The position numbers and the translations under genes were made by a program. Shown one piece after another: positions 6,950 to 14,054 of a DNA stretch of 19,989 nt (its first letter is position 1; each line of letters begins with the position of its first letter). Under the pieces are notes generated by a model. It did no database searches, was not told where the DNA came from, and worked only from the letters and a program-made list of their open reading frames with translations. Source of the DNA: Minisyncoccota bacterium (lineage in GTDB: Bacteria; Patescibacteriota; Minisyncoccia; Minisyncoccales; CG1-02-41-26); assembly GCA_028715435.1 (NCBI GenBank), contig JAQURU010000006.1, forward strand, positions 1 to 19,989, given 5' to 3'.

Positions 6950-7042
6950 TCACCAATCACAAAATAGTTAAAACCATATTTAGTTATTGACCGTTTGAAA
7001 ATTGATTATTGTTTGATTATGGTTTTTTGTATCTTGGTGATT
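6948..7042. repeat. Nested inverted repeats between ftsA and ftsZ
   Basis: An outer pair AATCACCAA (6948-6956) / TTGGTGATT (7034-7042) encloses an inner pair AAAACCATA (6970-6978) / TATGGTTTT (7018-7026), both perfect 9-bp arms, around a 39-base A/T-rich centre. The gap is asymmetric (13 and 7 bases). A possible -35 (TTGACC, 6987-6992) lies in the centre. It could fold as RNA ahead of ftsZ or act as DNA; the right outer arm ends 9 bases before the ftsZ ATG. Confidence 0.6.
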
Positions 7043-7051
7043 TATTGAAAT

Positions 7052-7990
7052 ATGCCAATAAATAATATTCCGAAAATTAAAGTTGTGGGCATTGGAGGTT
7101 CTGGGGTTAATGCAGTTTCCCGAATGAACAGAGAAAAAGTTTCAGGAGTTGAATTGATTGCTGTTAATACTGACGCTCAAGTTTTAAAGGTTTGCCCAGT
7201 GCAGAAGAAAATTTTAATTGGCAAAAAAACTACTGGCGGTTTTGGGGCTGGCATGGATATTCATTTGGGTGAAAAAGCGGCAAAAGAAAGTTATGCTGAA
7301 TTAAAGCAAGCTTTGGAAGGAGCCGAACTGGTGTTTTTAACTTGCGGCCTGGGAGGTGGTTCGGGCTCGGCTGGCATTTCGGTTTTAGGTGAAATTGCAA
7401 AGTCTGTTGGGGCTTTAACAGTGGCAATTGTAACCCTTCCCTTTGGGTTTGAGGGCGCTCAGCGGAAGAATATCGCTAATTGGGGGTTAAAAAGGCTGGA
7501 AAGCAAGGTGGATAGTTTTTTGGTAATTCAAAATGACCGCTTGCTTAAGCTAGTGGGGCCAAACACAACCATAGATAATGCTTTTTGGGTTTGCGATAGC
7601 ATTTTAAGAGAAGCAGTTAAGGGAATTTCTGATTTAGTTTCTTTGCCGGGAATTATTAATGTTGATTTTGCGGACTTACGCAATATTCTTTTAAATTCAG
7701 GCAGGGCTTTTTTAGGGATTGGCCGGGCTAAGGGCGAGAAAAGGGCTTTGTCAGCAGCTAGCTCGGCTTTGCAGTCGCCTTTATTAGATTTTTCTTTAAG
7801 AGACGCGCAAGGCATATTGTTAAATATTGCAGGCAATGATGACCTGTCTATTACAGAAGTTAATATAGCTGCAACGTTTATCAAGAAAAATGCTTTAGCT
7901 TCAGCAAAAATTATTTTTGGCGTGTCAGAGGATACTCATTTAGAAAAAGGGGAGCTGAAAATCACCCTAATTGCCACTTCTAAAGTGTAA
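7052..7990 (+). CDS. ftsZ: Divergent, short FtsZ-type tubulin-like GTPase
   Basis: FtsZ polymerises with GTP into the division ring. The 312 residues cover only the GTPase and C-terminal globular domains: GIGGSGVNAV (13-22), GGFGAGMD (62-69), the tubulin signature region GGGSGSAG (101-108), QNDRLL, and the T7 synergy loop NVDFAD (203-208), which keeps the catalytic Asp pair. Oddities: the canonical GGGTGTG reads GGGSGSA, the usual GAGxNP loop reads GAGMDI, and the protein stops right after the globular fold (LKITLIATSKV) without the linker or the conserved C-terminal peptide that binds FtsA. It follows ftsA, so a division role is likely; it could be a second, specialised FtsZ. No Shine-Dalgarno sequence. 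Confidence 0.9.
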   Translation: MPINNIPKIKVVGIGGSGVNAVSRMNREKVSGVELIAVNTDAQVLKVCPVQKKILIGKKTTGGFGAGMDIHLGEKAAKESYAELKQALEGAELVFLTCGLGGGSGSAGISVLGEIAKSVGALTVAIVTLPFGFEGAQRKNIANWGLKRLESKVDSFLVIQNDRLLKLVGPNTTIDNAFWVCDSILREAVKGISDLVSLPGIINVDFADLRNILLNSGRAFLGIGRAKGEKRALSAASSALQSPLLDFSLRDAQGILLNIAGNDDLSITEVNIAATFIKKNALASAKIIFGVSEDTHLEKGELKITLIATSKV

Positions 7991-8020
7991 GTAGTACTTC
8001 ACAGTAAGATTTTCTATTAG

Positions 8021-8029
8021 TTATCCACA
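8021..8029 (+). promoter_or_regulatory. Perfect DnaA box upstream of nrdD
   Basis: TTATCCACA matches the strict DnaA-box consensus and sits two bases upstream of the putative -35 element of the nrdD promoter. E. coli nrdAB is known to be controlled by DnaA through such boxes. I found no second perfect box in the window by eye, so an origin is unlikely. Confidence 0.55.
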
Positions 8030-8031
8030 GG

Positions 8032-8059
8032 TTGTTTAAGAATTTTAGTTGATTATAAT
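8032..8059 (+). promoter_or_regulatory. Promoter of nrdD-nrdG-comEC
   Basis: TTGTTT (8032-8037), 16-bp spacer and a perfect TATAAT (8054-8059). Transcription would start near 8066, just before a long RNA stem, leaving a leader of about 108 bases. Confidence 0.6.
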
Positions 8060-8069
8060 AAGGTAATTA

Positions 8070-8136
8070 AAAGCCCTGTTAGAGGTTTTTTTAAAAGCTA
8101 TTTTAAGGGAAATTAAGAAACTTCTAACAGGGTTTT
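8070..8136 (+). promoter_or_regulatory. 19-bp stem-loop in the nrdD leader (attenuator, 5' stabiliser, or ftsZ terminator)
   Basis: Arms 8070-8088 and 8118-8136 pair over 19 positions with two G-U wobbles; the loop of 29 bases contains AAAAGCTATTTT. Only four T follow the stem. Because a TATAAT lies just upstream, the stem would be at the 5' end of the nrdD mRNA; if that promoter is not used, the structure could instead be the ftsZ terminator. Confidence 0.6.
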
Positions 8137-8174
8137 GGTCTCTAATAGAGCGCTTCAAAGTAATTTTAATAATT

Positions 8175-10337
8175 ATGGCCCAAGCCACCCAATCAATTCA
8201 AAAAATTCGCAAACGAGACGGAACCTTAGCTGAATTTGAACAAAAGAAAATTACTTTAGCTATTGCCAAGGCAATGGAGGCAAGCGGCCAGGAAAATCGG
8301 GAAATAAGTCAAATAGTTTCTGATAAAGTAGTGCAGCTTTTAGAAAGGCGATTTCGAGAAGAGCAAATACCCGAAGTTGAGCAAATTCAAGATATTATTG
8401 AAGAAGTTTTAATTTTAGAGGAGCAAGTTGAGGCAGCTAAAGCCTTTATCCTTTATCGTGAGCAACGCAGACAAATTAGGGAAGCTGAAGTGATTTCTGA
8501 TGAAGCAGTAGAGATTTTTGATAAATATATCAGTGAAATGGATTGGCAAGTAAAAGAAAATGCCAACATGGCCTATTCTTTGCAGGGGCTTAACCATTAT
8601 GCTGTTTCTGTTTTAACGAAAAGGTACTGGCTTAATAAAATTTATCCAAAATATATCAGAGAGGCCTATAACTCTGGTGATATGCACATTCATGATTTAG
8701 ATTGTTTAGCAACTTATTGCAATGGCTGGGATTTATACGATTTATTGTTAAGAGGCTTTGGAGGGGTTCCTGGCAAAGTGGAAACCAGCCCAGCCAAGCA
8801 TTTTCGGGTGGCTTTGGGGCAAATTGTAAATTTTTTCTATACCTTGCAAGGAGAGTCAGCAGGGGCGCAAGCAATATCTAGCGTGGATACTTTATTAGCG
8901 CCTTTTATTAGGTATGACAATTTGGATTACAGCCAAGTAAAACAGGCAATGCAGGAATTTTTATTTAACTGCGCTGTGCCCACTCGCGTTGGGTTCCAAA
9001 CTCCTTTTTCTAATATTACCCTGGACATTCATCCGTCACTCTCTTTTGCCAAACAGCCAGTAATTATTGGCGGGAAGCCCCAAAATGAAACATACGCGGA
9101 ATTTCAAGAGGAAATGAACATGTTTAACAACGCTTTCTTTGAAGTAATGATGCAGGGCGATAAAAACGGCCGGCCATTTACCTTTCCTATTCCAACTATC
9201 AATATAACCAAAGATTTTCCTTGGGATGACCCAAAATTAGATTTAATGTGGCAGGCTACAGCTAAATACGGCATTAGCTATTTTGCTAATTTTATCCAAT
9301 CAGAAATGAAGCCAGAAGATGTTCGCTCGATGTGTTGCCGGCTTCGTCTTAACAATAAAGAGCTTTACAGGCGGGGCGGTTCTTTGTTTGGCGCAAACCC
9401 ATTAACTGGTTCAATTGGCGTAATTACAATTAATTTACCCAGGATTGGCTATCTAACCAAAACTAAAAAAGAGTTTTTTGAAAAATTGGCTAAAATAATG
9501 GATATAGCAAAAGATTCTTTGGAAATGAAGAGAAAGGCCTTAGAAGATTTTATGAAAAAAGGCCTTTATCCTTACTCTAGAGTTTATTTAGCTGGTATTG
9601 AAAAAATGAGAGGAAAATATTTTGGCAACCATTTTGCCACTATTGGTTTAGTTGGGCTTAATGAAAGCTTGCTTAATTTTATGGGCGAAGATATTGGCAG
9701 CAAGCATGGCCTTTCGTTTAGCTTGGAAATTCTTGATTTTATGCGAGAGAGAATTATTGGCTATCAAAAAGAAACAGATAATTTATACAATTTAGAGGCC
9801 ACTCCAGCAGAGGGAACAAGCTATAAGTTAGCATTAAAAGATAAAGAAAAGTATCCTGGTATTATTCAAGCAGGCACAAGCGAGGCGCCTTATTATACTA
9901 ATAGTTCCCAGTTGCCAGTTAATTACACAGATGATATTTTTAAGGCCTTAGAACTGCAAGACGAGCTTCAATGCAAATATACTGGTGGCACTGTCGCCCA
10001 CTTGTTTTTGGGTGAGCAAATTTCTGATATTGCTAACATGAAGGGATTGATAAAAAAAGTGTTTGAAAATTTTCACTTGCCCTATATCACTTTAACTCCA
10101 ACATTTTCTATCTGCCCTGCTCATGGATATTTGTCGGGCGAGCATTGGAAGTGTCCCAAGTGCACAGTTGATCAGCCCTGTGAAGTTTATTCCAGGGTCG
10201 TGGGATATATTCGGCCTGTAATGCAGTGGCACAAAGGTAAGCAGCAAGAGTTTAAAGAACGAAAAACTTTTGCTGTGCCTCAAACCTTAGAAATAAAATA
10301 TGAAAATCGGGGGGTTGCAAAAATTAACACTGATTGA
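8175..10337 (+). CDS. nrdD: Anaerobic (class III) ribonucleoside-triphosphate reductase
   Basis: Glycyl-radical enzyme reducing NTPs to dNTPs without oxygen. The 720 residues begin with an ATP-cone allosteric domain (IRKRDGTLAEFEQKKI, about 11-100), followed by the barrel with SMCCRLRL carrying the active-site Cys. The C-terminus has a Cys/His metal site (C647, C660, C663, C669) and the radical loop SRVVGYIRP with Gly677. Normal length, no missing key residue seen. The last 38 bp overlap nrdG, its activase. A DnaA box, a TATAAT promoter and a stem-loop precede it. Presence of this class, which is destroyed by oxygen once activated, points to an anaerobic lifestyle. ATG 8175 has no Shine-Dalgarno sequence. 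Confidence 0.98.
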   Translation: MAQATQSIQKIRKRDGTLAEFEQKKITLAIAKAMEASGQENREISQIVSDKVVQLLERRFREEQIPEVEQIQDIIEEVLILEEQVEAAKAFILYREQRRQIREAEVISDEAVEIFDKYISEMDWQVKENANMAYSLQGLNHYAVSVLTKRYWLNKIYPKYIREAYNSGDMHIHDLDCLATYCNGWDLYDLLLRGFGGVPGKVETSPAKHFRVALGQIVNFFYTLQGESAGAQAISSVDTLLAPFIRYDNLDYSQVKQAMQEFLFNCAVPTRVGFQTPFSNITLDIHPSLSFAKQPVIIGGKPQNETYAEFQEEMNMFNNAFFEVMMQGDKNGRPFTFPIPTINITKDFPWDDPKLDLMWQATAKYGISYFANFIQSEMKPEDVRSMCCRLRLNNKELYRRGGSLFGANPLTGSIGVITINLPRIGYLTKTKKEFFEKLAKIMDIAKDSLEMKRKALEDFMKKGLYPYSRVYLAGIEKMRGKYFGNHFATIGLVGLNESLLNFMGEDIGSKHGLSFSLEILDFMRERIIGYQKETDNLYNLEATPAEGTSYKLALKDKEKYPGIIQAGTSEAPYYTNSSQLPVNYTDDIFKALELQDELQCKYTGGTVAHLFLGEQISDIANMKGLIKKVFENFHLPYITLTPTFSICPAHGYLSGEHWKCPKCTVDQPCEVYSRVVGYIRPVMQWHKGKQQEFKERKTFAVPQTLEIKYENRGVAKINTD

Positions 10338-11010
10338 TTATCCCAATACTTTAGCTTGCACGGTTTTTTTAAGCGGCTGCAATTTCCGCTGCCCTTGGTG
10401 TTATTCCCCTGAATTAGTTTCGCCTGCTCTTATCAGCCATCAACCGGAAATCAAAGAAAGTTATTTTTTTGATTTCCTAAAAACCAAAAAAGGGCTTTTG
10501 GACGGTGTTGTTATTTGCGGGGGCGAGCCAACCATTCATGAAGAACTGCCGCTTTTTTGCTCTAAAATTAAAAATGCTGGTTATAAAGTAAAATTAGATA
10601 CTAATGGTTCAAATCCTGAAATGTTAGAAAAATTATTTAAGTTAAAATTAGTTGATTATGTGGCCATGGACATTAAAGCCCCTAAAGAAAAATACGCTAA
10701 AGCTATTGGTTTTGAAGGGGCAACAGCTTATTATTTGCTTGATAAAATAGAAAAATCCATTGTGCTGTTAAAAAATGGTTCTATTGAATATGAGTTTAGA
10801 ACAACTGTGGTGCCAGGACTTCACACTAAAGAAGATGTTATTCAAATTGCTAACTGGATAAAACCTGCTCCAAAGTATTTCTTGCAGCAATTCAGGCCCC
10901 AGAAAACCTTAAATCCAGAATTTGAGGAAAGAAAGCCCCTAGAAGAAAAAGAAATGTTTCAAATAAAAGAGTGCATTGCCCCGTTTTTTGAAATAAGCCA
11001 AAACCGATAA
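10300..11010 (+). CDS. nrdG: NrdD-activating radical SAM protein
   Basis: Uses S-adenosylmethionine and a 4Fe-4S cluster to install the glycyl radical on NrdD. The 236 residues contain the radical-SAM cluster motif GCNFRCPWC (C27, C31, C34), VICGGEPTIHEEL (the GGEP SAM-binding motif) and KLDTNG. The N-terminus MKIGGLQKLTLIDYP is typical of this group, which supports the start at 10300 inside nrdD (38-bp overlap) and translational coupling. comEC follows after two bases. Confidence 0.94.
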   Translation: MKIGGLQKLTLIDYPNTLACTVFLSGCNFRCPWCYSPELVSPALISHQPEIKESYFFDFLKTKKGLLDGVVICGGEPTIHEELPLFCSKIKNAGYKVKLDTNGSNPEMLEKLFKLKLVDYVAMDIKAPKEKYAKAIGFEGATAYYLLDKIEKSIVLLKNGSIEYEFRTTVVPGLHTKEDVIQIANWIKPAPKYFLQQFRPQKTLNPEFEERKPLEEKEMFQIKECIAPFFEISQNR

Positions 11011-11012
11011 TA

Positions 11013-11927
11013 ATGCCCCCTTCTAAAATTCTCTTTATTGTCTGCCTTTGTTTTATTGGCAGTGTTTTTATTATTTCCTCTTTATTTTTGGAAGCTCCTG
11101 AGCCCAGCCCTAAGCCGCAAGATGAGGGATGGGCCCCTCTTGTTTTTCTACAAGAAAAATTGCGCGTAACTATTAAAGAAAATTTGCCAAGCCCTCAATC
11201 AGCTTTATTGCTGGGCATTTTATTAGGGGATAGAGTAAGCTTTAGTAAAGAATGGAAGCAAAAATTAGCCAACACAGGCACCAGCCATATAGTGGCGGTT
11301 TCGGGCATGAACATTGTTATGTTAGCTCAAATTTTAGTGATTTTGGGTGTGGGGCTTGGGCTTTGGCGCCAGCAGGCCCTTTTTCTTTCTTTAATTTTAA
11401 TTTGGCTTTTTATTGCCTTAATCGGCTTTCAAGTGTCTGCGGTGAGAGCTGGGATTATGGGCTCAATTTTGATTATCTGCCAAATTTTCGGCAGGCAAGG
11501 AGCCAGTTTTAGGGTTTTGGTATTGGCTGTGGCAATAATGTTAGCCATTAATCCAACCTTGCTGCGATATAATTTAAGCTTTCAACTTTCGGTTTTAGCC
11601 ACTTTCGGGCTTATTCAGCTTGGGCGGGTAATTCAAAAAAAGGTTCGTTCAGAAATTGTGGCTGCTACCTTGTCAGCTCAAGTTTTCACTATGCCTCTTT
11701 TAATTTACACTTTTAATTCCATTTCTTTAATTGGCTTGTTTGTTAATGTTTTAGTGGTGCCTCTTTTGTCAGCAGTTATGATTTTGGGCATTATCTTTTT
11801 AATTGGCGCTTTAATTTACAGCCCATTGGGAGTTATCTTGTCTTGGCCAGTTAACATTTTGCTTTTGTTTATTGTGTGGGTAATAGACCTTTTCTCCAAA
11901 ATCCCCCTTGGTGTTGTGAGGTTTTAA
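11013..11927 (+). CDS. comEC: ComEC/Rec2-type competence channel, membrane core only
   Basis: ComEC carries single-stranded DNA across the cytoplasmic membrane during natural transformation. The 304-residue protein has an N-terminal membrane helix (about 5-27), then the competence domain with signatures LLGILLGDRVSFSKEWKQ and GTSHIVAVSGMNI, and about seven further hydrophobic segments to the C-terminus. Typical ComEC proteins have 700 or more residues with an OB-fold domain before and a metallo-beta-lactamase nuclease domain after this core; both are absent here. It starts two bases after the nrdG stop, so it is probably co-transcribed with nrdDG. CPR bacteria often keep com genes, plausibly to scavenge DNA. 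Confidence 0.88.
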   Translation: MPPSKILFIVCLCFIGSVFIISSLFLEAPEPSPKPQDEGWAPLVFLQEKLRVTIKENLPSPQSALLLGILLGDRVSFSKEWKQKLANTGTSHIVAVSGMNIVMLAQILVILGVGLGLWRQQALFLSLILIWLFIALIGFQVSAVRAGIMGSILIICQIFGRQGASFRVLVLAVAIMLAINPTLLRYNLSFQLSVLATFGLIQLGRVIQKKVRSEIVAATLSAQVFTMPLLIYTFNSISLIGLFVNVLVVPLLSAVMILGIIFLIGALIYSPLGVILSWPVNILLLFIVWVIDLFSKIPLGVVRF

Positions 11928-11957
11928 TAATCAATAGTGGAAAAAATTAGTTTTTTG

Positions 11958-11966
11958 TGCTATGGT
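11958..11966 (+). promoter_or_regulatory. Candidate extended -10 element upstream of the kinase gene
   Basis: TGCTATGGT fits TG-n-TATnnT; no good -35 is visible. It would start transcription near 11973, about 40 bases before the ATG at 12012. Confidence 0.3.
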
Positions 11967-12011
11967 TAAAGCTATAAAAGGTTTTGATCTTAATGTTTTT
12001 AATTTATACTT

Positions 12012-12386
12012 ATGTTTAGTTGGAAAAATATCGTAAACCCTAAAAAGCTGTTTTTTAGTTTCAGAAATTCTTTCCATGGCTTAAAAATTGCCTTCTTTGA
12101 GGAGCAAAGCTTTAAAATACAAGCGATTTTAGCCTTGGTGTTGTTTATTCTAATGTTTTCTTTTCCCTTGCATTCAATTGAAAGAGCAATTTTAATTTTA
12201 GCTGTTAGTTTTGTTTTGGGATTAGAGCTTTTGAATTCACAAATTGAGCGTATGTTTGATATGACTCAATTTGACCACAATCCTAAGGTTAAAGACATTA
12301 AAGACCTTTCTTCAAGCGCGGTTTTAATTGCGGCTGTCGGCGCTTTAATTATTGGTTTGTTTATTTTTATCCCCTACTTAACTTAA
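12012..12386 (+). CDS. dgkA: Diacylglycerol/undecaprenol kinase family membrane protein
   Basis: Small integral membrane kinase that phosphorylates diacylglycerol or, in Gram-positive types, undecaprenol for cell-wall lipid carrier recycling. The 124 residues show an N-terminal amphipathic region (SFRNSFHGLKIAFFEEQSF), three membrane segments (about 35-52, 57-74 and 103-121), and the family motif ELLNSQIER (E72, N75, E79) followed by KDIKDLSSSAV, which together hold the catalytic and metal-binding acids. Which lipid it uses cannot be told. No Shine-Dalgarno sequence. Confidence 0.9.
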   Translation: MFSWKNIVNPKKLFFSFRNSFHGLKIAFFEEQSFKIQAILALVLFILMFSFPLHSIERAILILAVSFVLGLELLNSQIERMFDMTQFDHNPKVKDIKDLSSSAVLIAAVGALIIGLFIFIPYLT

Positions 12387-12444
12387 GTGTTTTATAGAAC
12401 TGAAACTTTTTTTATGATTTTTTCGTAATAGTAATAATAAAGAT

Positions 12445-13749
12445 ATGTTAAAATCATTAAAAAAAATTAAGTGCCCCTTTTTGACAAAAAAGCACTGGAC
12501 TACAATAGCACTGATTATTGTAGTTTTCTCTTTGTCGTTAGGCGTAGGAACCTATTTAATAAAAAACATTAAACCCTATTGGGATGATTTCTTAATTCAA
12601 ACAGGAATTCTTAAAAATCAGGCCCCAATTGTCAACTTGCCTGTTGCAGTTTCTCCTTACAATCCCCAAACCACCCAGGAAGAAGCCACAATCAATGTGG
12701 TTAAAAATGCCACACCAGCTGTGGTGAGCATTATTATCAGCAAAGAAGTGCCGGTTTATGAACAGTATATTGAAACCCAGCCTTTTAGCGACTTTTTTGG
12801 CGGGCAATTTCAAATTCAAATTCCTCAAATGCGCCAAAAAGGAACCGAGCTCCAAACAGTTGGAGAGGGAACTGGATTTATTGTTTCGTCAGACGGAATG
12901 GTTTTAACCAATAAGCACGTGGTTTCCGAAAAAGACGCCTTCTATAAAGTGGTTTTATCCAACGGCGAAAGCTTTGAGGCTAAAGTTTTAGCCACTGATC
13001 CTTTGCAAGATTTGGCGGTTATAAAAATACAGCCAAATCAAAATCAAAGCACAAGCACAACGCCTTCTTTCCCAGTTTTATTTTTTGGTAATTCCGATGC
13101 TGTGGTGGTAGGCCAAACAGCTATTGCTATTGGAAACGCCTTGGGCGAATTTAGCAATTCAGTTTCTGTTGGAGTTATTTCTGGCTTGGGGCGGAGCATT
13201 ACAGCTTCGGGGGGCGGAGTATCTGAAACATTGGAAAATATTTTCCAAACAGATGCAGCTATTAACAAAGGCAATTCTGGCGGGCCGCTTTTGAATTTAA
13301 AAGGAGAAGTTATTGGGATTAATGCAGCCATGGCTGAAGGAGCTGTTGGTATTGGCTTTGCCATTCCAGCCAATCGAGCTAAAAGAGACATTCGCCAGGC
13401 GATGGAGCAAGGCAAAATTTCTTATGCCTTTTTGGGCATAAGATATGCTTTAATTACCCCAGAGCTTCAGCAAGCCCAAAAACTATCTGTGGATTATGGT
13501 GCTTTAATAAGCCAAGGCGATGATAGCACAGAGCCAGCTGTGGTTCCTGGCTCGGCCGCTGCTAAAGCTGGCATAAAAGAAGGAGATATTATTTTATTTG
13601 CTGATGGCATGAAAATATCTACTAAAAATCCCTTATCAAAAATTATCCAGGACCAGCACTTGCCAGGCGATAAAATTGTTTTTAAAGTTTTGCGCAACAG
13701 CAAGGAAATAACCCTAACAGCAACTCTGGACGAAAAGAAAGGCGATTAG
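12445..13749 (+). CDS. HtrA/DegP-type serine protease with PDZ domain
   Basis: Membrane-anchored, extracytoplasmic protein quality-control protease. The 434 residues have a basic N-terminus, one membrane helix (about 19-40), a trypsin-like domain with the triad His158 (TNKHVV), Asp189 (LQDLAVIKI) and Ser278 (GNSGGPL), and one PDZ domain (about 330-430). The HtrA His motif is usually TNNHVV; here Asn is Lys. A Gln/Ile/Phe-rich insert near 108-135 corresponds to the LA loop. The only base-rich start support is position; an A/T-rich segment TAATAA (12432-12437) seven bases upstream may be the -10 box, so the mRNA may have little or no leader. Confidence 0.95.
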   Translation: MLKSLKKIKCPFLTKKHWTTIALIIVVFSLSLGVGTYLIKNIKPYWDDFLIQTGILKNQAPIVNLPVAVSPYNPQTTQEEATINVVKNATPAVVSIIISKEVPVYEQYIETQPFSDFFGGQFQIQIPQMRQKGTELQTVGEGTGFIVSSDGMVLTNKHVVSEKDAFYKVVLSNGESFEAKVLATDPLQDLAVIKIQPNQNQSTSTTPSFPVLFFGNSDAVVVGQTAIAIGNALGEFSNSVSVGVISGLGRSITASGGGVSETLENIFQTDAAINKGNSGGPLLNLKGEVIGINAAMAEGAVGIGFAIPANRAKRDIRQAMEQGKISYAFLGIRYALITPELQQAQKLSVDYGALISQGDDSTEPAVVPGSAAAKAGIKEGDIILFADGMKISTKNPLSKIIQDQHLPGDKIVFKVLRNSKEITLTATLDEKKGD

Positions 13750-13778
13750 CCCAATTAGCCAAAAATTCACTTTTGTGT

Positions 13779-13789
13779 TAAAGTAAAAT
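13779..13789 (+). promoter_or_regulatory. Candidate promoter of the HicB-like gene
   Basis: Two overlapping candidates: extended -10 TG-T-TAAAGT (hexamer 13779-13784) and TAAAAT (13784-13789), the latter exactly six bases before the ATG as in ybeY. No convincing -35. Confidence 0.35.
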
Positions 13790-13795
13790 AAAAAT

Positions 13796-13945
13796 ATGAC
13801 CTATAAATTCACTACTATTATTCAACAAGAGGGTAAGTGGTTCGTAGCTCGCTGTGTAGAGTTGGGAGTGGTTAGCCAGGGCAGAACCATTGAACAAGCT
13901 CAAAAAAACTTGAAAGAAGCGGTTGAACTGTATTTACAAACATGA
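13796..13945 (+). CDS. Orphan HicB-like (UPF0150 fold) mini-protein
   Basis: A 49-residue frame from ATG 13796 to TGA 13943-13945. The sequence follows the HicB antitoxin core pattern: an N-terminal beta strand (YKFTTIIQQEGKWFVARC), VELGVVSQGRTIEQA, then a helix ending KEAVELYL. HicB antitoxins normally carry a partial RNase-H-like fold plus a DNA-binding domain and sit beside the toxin hicA. Here there is no DNA-binding domain and no hicA on either side. It may be a stand-alone HicB-fold protein, which occurs in many genomes, and not an active toxin-antitoxin pair. Confidence 0.72.
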   Translation: MTYKFTTIIQQEGKWFVARCVELGVVSQGRTIEQAQKNLKEAVELYLQT

Positions 13946-14026
13946 AAACAATTTTAGTTGCAGTTTTAGTAGATTAGAAAAATAATTTTTTCAGTTGATT
14001 TTTTCTTTTTTCAGATTGGAAATTAT

Positions 14027-14054
14027 TTGAAAATTGAAAATTGAAAATTGAAAA
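14027..14054 (+). repeat. Four tandem copies of TTGAAAA at the clpB start
   Basis: Perfect 7-bp units at 14027, 14034, 14041 and 14048. The proposed TTG start codon of clpB is the first codon of the fourth copy. The unit length is not a multiple of three, but a copy change here would alter only the leader spacing unless initiation is further upstream. Confidence 0.85.

Noticed and set aside
8021..8029. Replication origin at the DnaA box
   Set aside because: Only one perfect box, and no dnaA, dnaN or AT-rich unwinding cluster nearby.
13796..14047. HicAB toxin-antitoxin pair
   Set aside because: No HicA-like frame (short dsRNA-binding fold with a conserved His) on either strand beside the HicB-like gene.
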